Shown piece by piece: positions 15,397 through 27,338 of a stretch of 64,000 bases of DNA; position 1 is the stretch's first letter; every line of letters starts with the position of its first letter. The translations under genes and the position numbers were made by a program. Source of the DNA: Prototheca cutis (lineage: Eukaryota; Chlorophyta; Trebouxiophyceae; Chlorellales; Chlorellaceae); NCBI GenBank assembly GCA_002897115.2, contig BCIH01000001.1, positions 2,245,057-2,309,056 on the forward strand, in the 5' to 3' direction. The notes beneath the pieces are model-generated. The model was given only the letters and a program-made list of their open reading frames with translations, had not been told where the DNA came from and did not search any database.

Positions 15397-16555
15397 TTAT
15401 GTTGCGAAAGGCTGGTTCTGTAGCACTGCTCGGGTCTTTGCCTCGACGTAAGCCAAGACGGCTGGCAACTCGTCGCGGACAAAGTGATGCCCTCCCTCAA
15501 ACCAGTGGATGTCAAAGCGTCCGGGAGCTGACAGCGCCTGCCAGGCTGCCAGCTGGTCGGGCCGGTACCTGGGGTCTTCCTTTCCACCCAGCGCCGATAC
15601 TCCGCACGGCAATGGGCTCAGACTGCGTATTATGTGGGGGGGGGGGGGGGGGAGACACAGGGGTGTTGGTCGACTGTACACGGCCCTACAATGTGCACGT
15701 ACACTACAAAGAGATCCAGTAAACACCATGTTCTTTAAATCCATCCACCACCAGCGATCAAACAAACACTCGACCTCACTCCTGCGGTTGATACGTTTCC
15801 AGGAGCTGGAAGTCGGCGCGCATGCTTGGGAGGAGAAACTTCCGCATGGCTGGGTGTTCCAGATCTGGATTTTTTCCGTAGCGCTGCTCGCACACCTGCC
15901 AGAAGGTGTCGGCATCAAGCTGGTGCATGACGTGGTGGTCTGGGTTGTGTTCGCGGCCCGACAGCGTGGCGGCGCGGTTGGCCGAGGCAAACAGGTGCGT
16001 CGGCGGCTGGAGACCCGACCCTGCTGTGGTCATGGCCCGTGCCAGTTCAAACGCGATCCAGGCACCCATGCTGTGGCCCCACAGCAGCACGGGGGCCTGC
16101 CCAGGTTGCAGGTATGCCTCCAGGCCGGCCGCTATCTCGCGGGCCAACGTCTGCAGGTGCGTGGCCTTGGGTTCCCTCAGCCGCGAGTTTGTCCCCGGCA
16201 GCTCCACTGGCAATACCTACATTGCGGATGTGTGGGAATGGGGGGCGTGTTGGCAAGGGCGCTGTGGGTGTGTGCCCCGAGCCCATAGAGACGTGCCTGC
16301 TCACACCCACCCAACGCACTCCTCCCCCCCCCTCCCAACACACACACACGGCTCCTGCACCGGCCAGCCCACGAAACCAGTTAATGGGCCTACCTCGAGA
16401 CCCAGATCTTCTGGAAATACCCAATCATGATACATGCACGCCCCCGATCCCGCCATGGGCAAGCAGATCAGGCGGGCTCGGACTTCCTGGGGAGGCTTCT
16501 GCCTCGGGCCCCGCAACACCCAAACATTGCGCTGCTCCACCGCACTCACAGACAT
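15397..16555 (-). CDS. Type II (GrsT-like) thioesterase, alpha/beta hydrolase
   Basis: Exons 16555-16394, 16216-15795 and 15622-15397 join in phase; about 269 aa, the family's usual size. These free-standing enzymes remove stalled or wrong acyl groups from carrier proteins of polyketide, non-ribosomal peptide or fatty acid synthases. Visible motifs: RLICLPMAGSGACMYHDW near the N-terminus (the oxyanion region of the family), nucleophile elbow WGHSMG with Ser103, MRADFQLLET, then GGKEDPRYRP, and FEGGHHFVRDE with the catalytic His. No signal peptide is evident, so it should be cytosolic or plastidial. No synthase or acyl carrier gene lies in the window. A poly-G run of about 18 nt (15635-15652) sits in the last intron. 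Confidence 0.87.
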
Positions 16556-17366
16556 TGCCGGCTCGTATCTGACATTACAATGACGAGCGTGTCTGTTTTG
16601 CGAGAGAACTTGCGCGGTGCACTTCGGAAGGAGAGTTCATCTCGGAGCTCTCGCTCCCGTGCGGCAGCCTTGGCTTGTCGAAAATCTCCTTCACCCACAG
16701 CACCCCGAAGACCGCGTCTCCGCATCGCGATAACAAAATGTGCCGAATGCACTCAATGTCACTCGCACATCTGTTTCGCATTAAATCAAGGGACAGTCAC
16801 GGACACCGCAATGATTCATCCATCGTCAATCAGCATCATGGGGTCCCCGGCAATGAACAACTTGTGGCTTGCTGGGACGTGTGCGTGACGCATCCCTAGA
16901 TGCAGGAAGGTGATCGGAGATGCCTGCTCGCCCAACGTCTGACATTAACCAATTACGCTGTGAGGAGTGTTGTCGCGGCAGCTGATGTGTTTCAGGAGCC
17001 GAGAATGGGCACACCAGCGTGATCCCCGACACCTCCCCCCATCGGCAGGCAGGGTTCACTGAGCTATGACGAGCTCAGTGTCCGGCCAGAAACTAGCATT
17101 CATTGTGGAAGATCCTGTCGACGGGAAACGGATTGTTCTCGCATTAAAATCGCCAATGAACCGGATGTTTGTTCACAGGGAGCCATCCAACCAGAGGCTT
17201 AGGGGGCCCCCGGATTTGATCCACGTCCTACCCGTCCACTCATCCAATGGCTTTCTGCCAGAACGATTATCTACGAATCGGGCGGGACATTCCGTGGCAT
17301 TGTGTTCGAGTCCTTTTTGGACCGTTTTCTTGAGGGTGCAGCAACAACGACATTGTGATTATTACA
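16556..17366. other. Divergent intergenic region
   Basis: Promoter region between the thioesterase (-) and papain-type protease (+) genes. No further coding sequence is recognised. Confidence 0.5.
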
Positions 17367-19282
17367 ATGGGAGCGCTGGACCTGCGGTCCACGCGGGGAC
17401 TCTTGTCCCTCGCGCTGCTCGCGTCCCTGGCCGTGAGCTGTGTCTCGATTGAGTTCACTGCAGACCAGGCGTTCCTCGTGGCAGCTCAGGTAAACCTGCT
17501 ATAGATCTGCGAGGATTGCGACGTCCCCGACATCCTGAGGCAAGTGTCGCAAGTCTGATCGCTTCGCACCCCGTGCTTTCCTTCAACATCCAGGAGGAGC
17601 CGCGCAGAGCTTTCGACGAGTGGCTTCAGAGACTTGAGAAATCTTACATGGATGCTGAGGTGCGGAAGCGTGTGGCGACTGTTCCCGGGGTTGCCCCTTG
17701 CGCACGAGTAGTCTGGCTCTCGCGGGCTCAAACGTCCAAGGACCCTCCCGCCCCACGTGCCGCACCTGCAGGAGCTGGAGCGCCGCTTCTCGGTGTGGAT
17801 GGATAACCTCAAGTACGTCTTGGAGTACAATGCGGCGCATGCCAGCCACTGGGTAAGCGGGGAAATGGAGGGTGTGCTGGGCTAGGGTTTGCCCTGCTAG
17901 GGCTCTGTTGCGTTAGGGTCATGCATTGGGGCATTCATTGACCCTGTGAGAACCCCCGGCAGTCTGGGCCCCAAAACTCCACCCGGGTGATCTTCTCGAG
18001 TGTGATGGCAAGCATTTTTCAAAACAGGCATGCACGCGCACACACATTCCCAAACAAACGAATGAAGAACGATCATGATGATAATCTGCAGCTCGGCATG
18101 GGTCGCTGGGCTGACCTGACGGTGGAGGAGTACCGGTCTCATGCGCTGGGCTACGACGCCTCGCTGGCCATCGGCCTCCCCCCCCGGTACAGCGACGCCC
18201 TGCTTTCTTCCGCCAACGACAAGGACCTGCCCAAGTCAGTGGACTGGCGTGCCAAGGGCGCTGTGAGCGAGGTGAAGAACCAGAAGATGTGCGGTTCGTG
18301 CTGGGCCTTTTCGACGACGGGCGCGGTGGAGGGCATCAATGCGATCGTCACCGGCAAGCTGGTGTCGCTGTCGGAGCAGCAGCTGGTGGACTGTGACACG
18401 GAGCTGGACCACGGGTGCCACGGCGGGCTCATGGACCGTGCCTTTGATTACATCATCAAGAACGGCGGCATCGACACGGAGGAGGACTACCCCTACAAGG
18501 CCGCGGACGGCACCTGCGATGCGGCGCGTGCGGGTCGCCACGTCGTGACCATTGACGGCTACGAGGACGTGCCCCAGCTGGACGAGTCTGCTCTCTTGCG
18601 TGCGGTGGCGCAGCAGCCCGTGGCCGTGGCCATCGAGGCCGACCAGCGCGCCTTCCAGCTCTATGCGGGCGGCGTGTTTGATGCGCCCTGCGGCGCGACG
18701 CTCAACCACGGCGTGCTTGTTGTCGGGTACGGCACTGAAAACAACGGTACCGCCGACCTGCCTTACTGGATCGTGAAGAACTCATGGGGCGGCGTCTGGG
18801 GCGACCGGGGGTACATCAAGCTCCTGCGCTCGCCGCTGGGTTCGGCCGCGGGCCCCGGGCAGTGCGGCATTGCTCTGAAGGCGAGTTACCCGACCAAGAA
18901 GGGCCCCAACCCGCCCACGCCCCCGCCCACGCCGCCCTCGCCCCCTCCCGGGCCCCCCGGGCCCCCCCCTCCTGCACCTGTCATCTGCGACCCCACCACG
19001 GCTTGCCCCGCGGGCTCCACCTGCTGCTGCATGCGGGAGTTTTTCGGCTACTGCTTTGCATGGGCGTGCTGCCCGCTGGAGGGCGCGGTGTGCTGCGACG
19101 ACCACCAGCACTGCTGTCCGTCCCAGCTGCCTGTGTGTGACGCGACGGGCGGACGCTGCAAGGTCGGACCTGATGTGGAAGACAGGGCTGAACCCTGGGG
19201 CGAGCAGGAGCCCGCCTTTTGGCACTGGTCGGGCTGGCTCTGGACCGCGCTGGGGCGTAGGGCTCGCCGCTGGCTCGTTTGA
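17367..19282 (+). CDS. Papain-family cysteine protease with C-terminal granulin domain (RD21-like)
   Basis: Vacuolar/lysosomal C1A protease, about 486 aa. Exons: 17367-17489, 17594-17659, 17772-17852, 18092-19282. Residues 1-25 are a signal peptide ([16 protein letters not shown] core). Residues about 43-120 are the I29-type propeptide ([24 protein letters not shown]). The mature enzyme starts near [12 protein letters not shown]. The catalytic triad is Cys160 in CGSCWAF, His296 in [11 protein letters not shown] and Asn320 in KNSWGG. A Pro-rich linker (362-387) leads to a Cys-rich granulin domain (389-446) with the repeated CC pattern. About 40 residues follow. This order (propeptide, peptidase, Pro linker, granulin) is that of plant RD21 proteases. 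Confidence 0.95.
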
Positions 19283-20014
19283 TCCTTGGATGACAGAGCG
19301 TGGGTGAGGGGAGTGTGGTGATGTCCTGTGCTGGTGGTGAGCCTGCATCGGCCTGTCACCCCCGCCGCCGGCGTTTTCCAGGGTCATATCGTGCGCGTCT
19401 GTGCGTGCGCGTACAAGTCAGCCATTTGTCGTGGTCAACGCATGGCTGCTTGCCGGGGGCTTGTTTTTCAAGGTGCGCGTTGCCGGCCGTTCCCTGTCTT
19501 CGCGCACAACCCTCTGGCATGCACACACCAATGTCCATACCTCTCACTCACTCCGTTCACTGCGCGTTGCCGCGTCCCTCCCTCTGAAACGCCACCTGTA
19601 TGCACCCCACACGCGCGGGCCTTGTACTTGTTCAAATGTAGGAATGCCACGTCCGAAAGGGCACTGCTCTTCCCAGATTGATGGATGTCACCATGTAAAC
19701 CACGTTGTACGGCCGAGCGACGATGATGATGCCGTGTTGGTAGAGTGCGTAGTTGACGACTGTCCAGGGTTGGAAATAGGAGGTTTCGGTTGACCACCCC
19801 CTATCGACTGTAGCACACCCGGGACAGCACGTGCCCGGCCCGCGTCACCCAAAGAAAACCCTGGGTCGTACGCAACGACGAATTTCGGGGTCGTCGTCAT
19901 CACCGTAACATGCGAGGGCTGCAATACTCAGCAACGCGCCCTATTCTGCAAACTCACGTCCCGGTTTGGCTGGTACTCACTTCAAGACAAGTATTTGTGG
20001 AGCCCGCAAACGCC
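19283..20014. other. Intergenic, no gene recognised
   Basis: 3' flank of the protease and 5' flank of the cupin gene. A TGTAA at 19694-19698 is a possible but rather distant 3'-end signal. Confidence 0.45.
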
Positions 20015-21201
20015 ATGGCGGCGATCAAGTTCTTCCTGCTTCTGGTGATTGCGGCCGCCTGCGTGCGCGCCCAGGACGGCACGGACGTCGCAGAGGAGCT
20101 GGAGGCTATGCCCGGTGCCAGCTTTGTGTACATGCCTGCGTCCAGCAACGCCGTGCTGGGGGCTGGCGCGTCGCAGCGCCGCACCGCTCGCGAGTGGCCC
20201 ACTCTGGACGTGCGCCTCGTTGGTGATGCTGGGTCGACGGCGGCTGGGGTGGGGTTTTGCCAGGCCTGCGCCGATCTGTGCAGTTTCAATTCAGTATTTA
20301 CCAGTGAATTTAACTTGGGTTTTGCCCAAGCTCATGCGGACAGGGCAGGGTCGGGTGTGTCGCCTGCGCTCCGTCTGAAACCCCGAAAACCCCCTTTGAC
20401 CCGAGCAGAACTTGGGCGTTTCCATGACCAGTTTTGAGCTGGCTCCCTGCGCCGTGCGCCAGCCCCACATCCACCAATATGCCTCGGGCATCCTGTACGC
20501 CATCCAGGGTAAGTGAAACTGATGTCATAACTCGTGTTTTTTGGTGGTGGGACTTGCCTTTACATGGAGGGTGCACGACTGTGCCCACTGGCCCTGCTCG
20601 TGGCATCAGCTCAAACACACAACCACACACCCACACCTGTACGCACACACATATACACATAAAACTATCTGCAGCCGATAGCTTGGTGGTGGGCTTTGTG
20701 CAGGAGAACGGTACCTCGGTGCAGAACACCATCACCTCTGGCGCTTCGGCTGTGTTCCCTCAGGGCCTGGTCCACTACCAGTTTAACGATGGCTGCACCA
20801 ACGCCACCTACACCATCTCCTACAACGACCCCCAGGGCTCCACCGTCAACATTGTCCCGGCACTCTTCGACCTGCCCAAGGTACGTTAATTTGGTTTGTT
20901 TGGGATGAACTTTTGTGGAGGCTGCTGTGCTAAGAGCTTTATTTCAATCTTCTGCTACCGCCGGTAGTAATGTCTCGGGCATCCCCGAGTATTCGGCCCC
21001 ACGCTCACGCTCCCGTGCCTCCATGCCCGCTCGCTTCAGGCGGTGGTGATGGCTTCCCTGAACATCACATCCGACCAGTACATGGAGATGAAGAACAACG
21101 TCCCCAAGACCAACTTCATCACCGGGATCAACGAGTGCATGGTGAGGTGCCTGATCGAGCCCCAGTCGGTCTCCGGCCGGAAGCTCATGAACGCCAACTG
21201 A
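20015..21201 (+). CDS. Secreted germin-like cupin
   Basis: Exons: 20015 to 20218 (or 20248), 20409-20508, 20675-20880, 21040-21201; about 223 aa with the shorter first exon. Both donors (CTC|gttggt and GGG|gtgggg) keep phase 0, so that boundary is unsure. Residues 1-20 are a signal peptide ending at VRAQ. The cupin core shows motif 1 as PHIHQYASGILYAIQ and motif 2 as GASAVFPQGLVHYQFN, which fits G(x5)PxG(x2)H(x3)N exactly. Motif 1 keeps both His ligands, but the Glu normally following (HxH(x3-4)E) is Gly here. Germins bind manganese in the extracellular matrix and some have oxalate oxidase or superoxide dismutase activity. With one ligand missing, activity is uncertain. Confidence 0.85.
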
Positions 21202-21661
21202 TCAAATGGTATACGGTCGTGTACTGGACGGTCATGATGCAAGCAGGACCTCAGGACCGGGCCTTGGTGTTTGACTTTTGGGCCCCCCCTCGAAGCACCC
21301 CCACGACGTCATGCCTGTCGTTACCAAGGACCTCGCAGGCTTGCCACCCACCCTGCCTGCAACTGCAAGCAGGTCTCTTGGCCCGCTGAAAAGCGTAATT
21401 ATGTTGATGACACGGCATTTTCCACAGTAGAGAGCGGGCGAAAATTGTTCTGTTATTCGATGTGATAGTCAGCATTGCGACATCTTCACCTTCACCCATT
21501 CACATCGGCGTGTCGAGGTTGAAATTTGAAACACTGCACGGGTCGCTGCACGGGTTCTGAAAATCACGAAACCCCCCGATCAGACTCAAGACGCCAGTGT
21601 TCGAGCCTGCACTCACCCTTCACTCGATTTTATCAACCCTGGCAGAGTTTTTTGAGCAGCC
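21202..21661. other. Intergenic, no gene recognised
   Basis: 3' flank of the cupin gene and 5' flank of the SAP protein gene. Nothing else is seen. Confidence 0.5.
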
Positions 21662-22412
21662 ATGGCGCCGACCCTGCTGGAGGTCCGTGAGCTCCTGAAG
21701 CCCCTGCTGCAGAAGGACCTGCGGAACCAGTGCAGAGCCCGCAACCTGTCGCCCGCCGGGAGCCGCGAGGCCCTCCTGGAGCGTCTGGAGCAGCACATGC
21801 TGGACACGGGTGACCTGTGAGTGCGGTTGATCGGGGGCTGAGGGCCTCAGGAGGCCTGCGGGCCGGCCCCGTGGGCACCGTTTTGCCGGATCCATCTCGA
21901 AGGGAGCTGTTGGCCCGCGGTTTCTCGCTGAGAATCCCCTAGGAACCAGCGAGAGAACTTAAAAAGGTGTAAACCATGGACTGACGCCCACCCACACGCA
22001 CACGCTGGGCAGGACGCTGGTCGGCGAGTTCACGGGCGAGCTCCTGCCTTCTGCTGTGGAGTCGTCTAGCGTGGCCCAGGCACGCACGTCTCAACTCCTG
22101 CGTTGCTCTGTGCCTTTCTTTTGTGTGCGGGCTGTTCTGTCCTGTTTGTGAAGGGCTTGCATGTATGGCTATACTGTGACATAGCAATCTTTTGTGTCAA
22201 CTCACCCACACACTCCCACCTCATCGCCACAGTACCAGGCCACCGTGGCCCCGCCAGCCGCCGGTACCACCAGCGACTTTGCCGCGATTGGCTTTGCCAA
22301 GAACAACTATGTCCGGCCGGAAGGCCAGAATGTGGGCAACTTTTTGACCGACAGGTCCTCATCCCGCGTGCTCGCCCCGCCCGGCGGCATGACCAGCGTC
22401 TTCCTGTGCTGA
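21662..22412 (+). CDS. Small protein with N-terminal SAP-like domain and C-terminal SPIRAL1-like motif
   Basis: Exons 21662-21816, 22013-22070 (donor AGC|gtggcc) or to 22079 (GC donor CAG|gcacgc), and 22233-22412; 130 or 133 aa. Residues about 5-45 (LEVRELLKPLLQKDLRNQCR, then NLSPAGSREALLERLEQH) form the helix-turn-helix of a SAP motif, usually DNA/RNA-binding. The last 45 residues include NNYVRPEGQNVGNFLTDR and SSRVLAPPGG. These closely match the C-terminal motif of plant SPIRAL1 microtubule-associated proteins (NNY, GQN.GNFLTDRPS, APGG) and also recall the HN1/Jupiter tail. The N-terminal SPIRAL1 repeat is absent. SAP plus SPIRAL1-like is not an arrangement I know from land plants. Confidence 0.78.
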
Positions 22413-22877
22413 TCTGCCGCTTGAATGTGGCGCTGCGGGAGGAGAAGCGATGTTGCGTCCGATGCTGATGCACTCGCCCGCCCATCTGCAAGAAATGCTG
22501 CCATGCACGACAAAAACTGCGGAAAGAATAAAAAGCCCTGATTGCTGTCAGCCACCTGACCATTGTACCTCTGCTCCGTTTGATTTGGCCCGGGCTGCAC
22601 CTTGCCAGTGGTGGGTCCGTCCCTCACACGATCTGCCCACTTTTTACCTGGCATCAAGTCACGGCACTGTAAGAGCCTCGCACAGTTGTTTGTTGGGGTG
22701 ACCCTGCGCTCACGATACACAAAGGTTTTGCAGCAAGAGCTCGTTGAGAATGTGGGTTTCTAGGCCAGCTGGGGGTCGTCGCCCAAGCAGTGAGGATGGG
22801 CTGTGAACCAAAACAAGGTGTTGAAAACAAAAGGCAGTATCAACAGCCGTCTGTGCTGTGTTTCTCCACCCGGTCGT
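22413..22877. other. Convergent 3' region with TGTAA at 22668-22672
   Basis: Spacer between the convergent SAP/SPIRAL1-like and receptor kinase genes. TGTAA at 22668 lies 256 nt after the SAP gene stop. No gene is recognised. Confidence 0.45.
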
Positions 22878-25800
22878 TCAGCTTGGCCCCGGGCGGAGGG
22901 CAGGCGCCCTTGGGCCGTCCAAAGCTTGCAACCATGCGCCGCCGAGGCTCGTGGCAGCGCCCCGCTTCTGAGCTGCAGCAGGGCTGCCCGGTTGTCGGGC
23001 CGTCGGTGGCTGGGGCTGGGCCCGTACGGCCGGTGAGAATCTGGCCTTGGCAGTGGACATCCCCCCGCTGCTCTGGGAAGGGTAGGCCCCGGCCAGCAGG
23101 ACCGGCTTGGCTGTGTGTCGGGCTGGCGAGCTCGGGGACCCCGGCTGTCGGCCTGGCGACCCGAGATCCACGCTCACACTCTTCACCTGCAGCAGCAGCG
23201 CCGCCGGAATACGGTCACCGGCTTGTTCACGCATGGTCATTGTTGTCGAGTGTAGGGGCTGTGGCCGGGCCTTGACTGATGGTGAGTTTGACTTTGGCAC
23301 CACCGGTGGTTCCTCTCCCAATGTCTGTTCAACAAGGACCGCGCCCGTTGTCCGACTGGTGATCGCAGTGTCCTCCGACCATGCGCCGGCCACTGCAGTC
23401 ACCGTCTTGGGTTGCACGACTGGTCGCTGCACGTCAGAGGACGGCGTCGCCGCCCCCACAGCGCGCGATCCCCATGCAGCTGCAGAAGCTGCGTCATCAT
23501 CTGCATCACCGGCGCGCATGCGGCGAAGCCGCGCCACGACGTCATCCATGGTAGGCCGGAGGTCTGGTGCTTGGCGCCAGCATTCGCGCAACAGCTTTGC
23601 TAGGGGTTCGGGGGTGCCCAGGGGCATGGGTGGCCGGCGGCGCTCGAGCCCCACCGCCATGACGACTTGCGCGGCATGTGCCAGACCCGGCCAGGGGCTT
23701 TGTCCGCTCAGCATCTCACGCACGCTCAGTGCCCACGCCCAGACGTCGGCTGGAGGGCCCCGTGCCGCGCCGGCGAAAGCTTCGGGTGGCATGTACGCTG
23801 CCGTACCGGGGCATGCGCCTCCAGTTGTTATACCAGCATCTGCACCGTCGCTCGCTTGCCGCCTCGCCAGCGGCGGCCAGTTGTCGGGTGTATGGTTGGT
23901 GGCGTTCTCAGTTGATGCCATGCCATTGGGGTCTTCAGAGGAGGCCGCTGCACGCAACTGAGCAGGAGCAGCAGTTTCTGATGTCCCGTTGATTGTGCCG
24001 CCCTGTGCTTGCCCACTGGAAGCAGTGATGCCCCGGGCCAGGCCAAAATCAGCTAAGAGGGCGCAGGCATTGCCAGGCAGTCGCGGGCAGGCCGAGGGAT
24101 TGGGTGACGTTGATGCTGCCGCTGCGGTGGGGCTGAGTGTCGCCGGCCCAAGCACAGCAGTCTTTTTCTCCGTGTAGGGATGATGATGGCTGCCGTCATC
24201 ACCATCAACTTCACCACGACCACCACCCATTTCACCACCGCCACGGACAGTGAGGAGGATGTTGTGAGGCTTGACGTCACGATGCACGACACCAGCCGCA
24301 TGGCAGTGTTGCAGCGCGAGTGCCAAATCCAGGGACAAATCCAGGAGCAGTGCGTACGTCGGCCTGCGGCCGGCCTCGTGCAGTGCATCGTGCAGCGACC
24401 CCCCTGGCGCCAGGCCTTGGACAAGGAGCAAGCTCCCGGGGTCCAGGCACGCTGCAAACGTCGGGATAACACCTGGATGATTTCCCAGCCTTGCAAGTAG
24501 CTCGAGCTCGACTGTCAGCGCTTCAGCAGCGGCGGCTTCGCGGCTGGGTCCCGGGCGCGGGTGCGAGCGCTTGAGCGCCACCGCGCGGCCGCGCCAGGTG
24601 GCGGCATAGACCGCGCCGGCGCCGCCGGAACCCAGCAGTGCATGCACCGCAATCTCCGCCGCCGCCGCGTCCGCGCTCAGGATCTCGATGTCCCCTATTC
24701 TGCAGGGGTGTCGTCGTTTCTTGGATGACGCCGACGTGGTTAAAAGGGGTTGCTTTGGTTGTTGCTCTTCTGGTGGGGCTGCAGCGGGAATGCCGGGCGT
24801 TTTGAGGAACGGAAGCGTGGCCCGTCGCCACGGCGGTGATGGTTCTTGCCATGCCTCGGAGGCACGAGGGGGCTGCGAGACTGTGGGGCGCACAGACAGA
24901 GGCGGCACACTGAGAGAAATCGTGGATTGGGCATCACCTTCCTTGGCAGCCCCGTGGGAGTCGGGGAGCGCATGGTGGAGCCCCCAGGTTAAAGTGGCGT
25001 CGCTCTCGTTGCCACCATGGCCAAGCCCGTCGCCGAGACGACAATCTTGGCCGGGGATGTCAGCGCCGGCCACAGTCACGGAGGACAGGCCATGGTCACC
25101 GGATGACTCTCCGGCACCGATGGCACCTCCTGCGCTGCGGAGGCGCGGAGACACCACGATCTCGACAGAGCTTTCCTCCTTGAGATGCCCGCCAGCAATG
25201 AGCACCGAAATGGCCTCGCGATCTTCGTCCAAGGCAGCGCTGTGCCTGTTGGCTGCTGTGGCAGCCGAGATCACCGAGTGGAGGTCCCGAACAGGGCCTG
25301 CAGGAGTCCCGCCGCCCTGCAAAGGAGCAGGGGCTGTCCCAGTCTCGGAGGTAGCAAAGCCTCTCGCAGCCTGCGCCTCGTGCGGCTGGATGGACAGCGC
25401 CGGGTGGAGGGAAGTTGCCACGCTATCTTCGCTGGCGGCAGCTGACACCCTGTAGATGGAGGGTGCTGCGCCTCCGGCAGTCTGCCGGAAAGTGACGCCG
25501 CCTGTGCCCCCTTGCACGCCGTCAGCAACACGCGTTCCGAGGGCAAAGTCCGGGGAGTTTCGACGAGGGAGCAGGCCGCTGGTGTTTGCTGGCTGGCGGT
25601 CCCGTGCAGACCAGCCGCGCTCCGTGTCCGCCAAAAACGACGGGCCTTCTCTGTCTATGCTCCCTGCAATGATTGTCATGTGCGTTCATGCCGGGTTGGA
25701 CAGGGTAGAAGGGGGTGTGATGGGCACCATTTTGTCGTCCATATTGCATTGGTGAAGGAGGAGAACCACATGCATGCGCGCGCACGCCCACCCCACGAGC

Positions 25801-27338
25801 ACACCACCCTGACCGATCAATCCAGCCAGTCGGCCCAACAAGAAAGTTAAGAAGCATTGTAACCCACCTCTGTGGCTATGCCGGGCATCATACTGGAACA
25901 CAGGGTTGACAAACACACCGTTGGCAAGACCTATTACATAAGGGTTGGGCACCCAGCCTCGAGTGGTGAGGTCCCGGTTCCGCACCGTGGCATCCACCTC
26001 GGGAATGGGGGGGATCAACGCCCTGCAGATTTGATTTGGTAGGGAGTGGGCTCTTTGTTAGTGATGGGGGTGCTTGTAGTAAGTGCTGGGTGGTCGGGCT
26101 GGACTTGAGAACATGGGCAACACTCCGCCATGCAAAGGATGCATGTGCGTGTCCGCACGACAAAAGATGACAAACCTTGGTGTAAGAAGTGAGGTGTGTG
26201 ACAGCGGGCTACCGGCTGAACCGTGAACCTGTTCTGCCCACTTTTGCGGCTCATCTACAGTGCCAGCCAGCCAGCCAGGCTCGGTCTTGCCGGGCTGCGT
26301 GACCATGCCCTGCTGTGCTGCAATGGCCAGTGCAGACGTAACATGGGCCGCCGGCGCCCACCGGCTCAGCACCCAGTGAGACAAGTGGAGTGCCAGGATC
26401 AAAGCTGCACAGCTCAGCAGGATGGGGACCATCCAGTCCATGTAGGACATCTGGACTGAAGTGGGTTTCCTTCCGATGCCGCTCTCCGCATGCGTTGCTG
26501 AGCCCACAAGTGTCACAGCGGGGGTTGTGTCAAGAGTTGGCGGCGTGGTGGTTGCTTCCTGCTGGTTCTGTGGTGGCATATCATACGGCTGCTGCTGCTG
26601 CTGGGATGTCATGGACACCGCCTTCTCCTGCGGCTGCTGCAGCGTGCTTGTCTCGGCCGCTTCTGCCACCGACACAGGCTCTGCCTCAGACTGGACGGCG
26701 GTGTCCTCCACGTCCATGCTATGGCGTAAACTTGGCTCTTGTGACATGGCATCAGCGGCGACATCGAGAAGAAAGCGTGCGCCGGGTCCAAAGCCCGCCG
26801 CACCGCTGATTCCGTTGTCTGCTGCCGGTCGCTCAACCCGCTGCTGGGGGTGCAGGGGTCCCAGCAAGCCCCGTTGGACCATGTCCACGATCCTCTGCTC
26901 CAGAAGGCGCCTCTGGGATCCGGTCTGTGCTGCCATCAGGGCGTCCGCCGCTTGTTCCACCTGCCGTTGCTCCCCGCTGGCCTGGGCGGGCAGGACGTGC
27001 AGTGGAATAAGCGGGTCGGACAGCCGCTGCCGCTGCTGCTGGGGACATCTCTCGAATCCCAGCGAGCACCACACGTCTTTTAGCGACCCTGAAGAGGTGG
27101 TGTGAAAGCAAGACCTCGTGCGAATAGGGGTACTTTTTGCGTTGTCGATTCAGGAAGGCCCACAGCGTCCGCAGTGCTCGATGCAGCGGAAGATCCCAGC
27201 CAGGCCAGCGCGACAAGCCCCCAACCGCACCCATCAGGCACCATGAATAATCGCACCGAGATCTGAGGCGGCGTGGGAGCTGCAAAGCAGACCCAGGAGC
27301 CAGAGGGCATGGACCGCTCGGGCGCCATGGCGCGACAT
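22878..27338 (-). CDS. Receptor-like TKL protein kinase with signal peptide, novel ectodomain and one transmembrane helix
   Basis: Exons 27338-27257, 27088-26176, 26022-25868 and 25663-22878 join in phases 1, 2 and 1; about 1,311 aa. Residues 1-24 are a signal peptide (ALWLLGLLCSSHAAS). Residues 25-244 form an ectodomain with a Gln-rich helical part and no LRR, lectin or scavenger motif. A transmembrane helix lies at about 245-268 (DWMVPILLSCAALILALH). A long disordered juxtamembrane stretch follows. The kinase domain has Gly loop LGSGGAGAVY near 727-736, Lys748 in VALK, HRDVKPHN at 844-851, ADFGLAR with DFG at 922-924, and GTAAYMPPEAF. Insertions of about 65 residues before DFG and about 80 in the activation segment are low-complexity. 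The catalytic residues are all present, so it should be active. The TKL/Raf-like class is inferred from the motifs. Confidence 0.85.

Noticed and set aside
23107..23961. Plus-strand frame of 284 codons within the kinase gene
   Set aside because: Antisense shadow of the kinase domain exon, with no recognisable motif.
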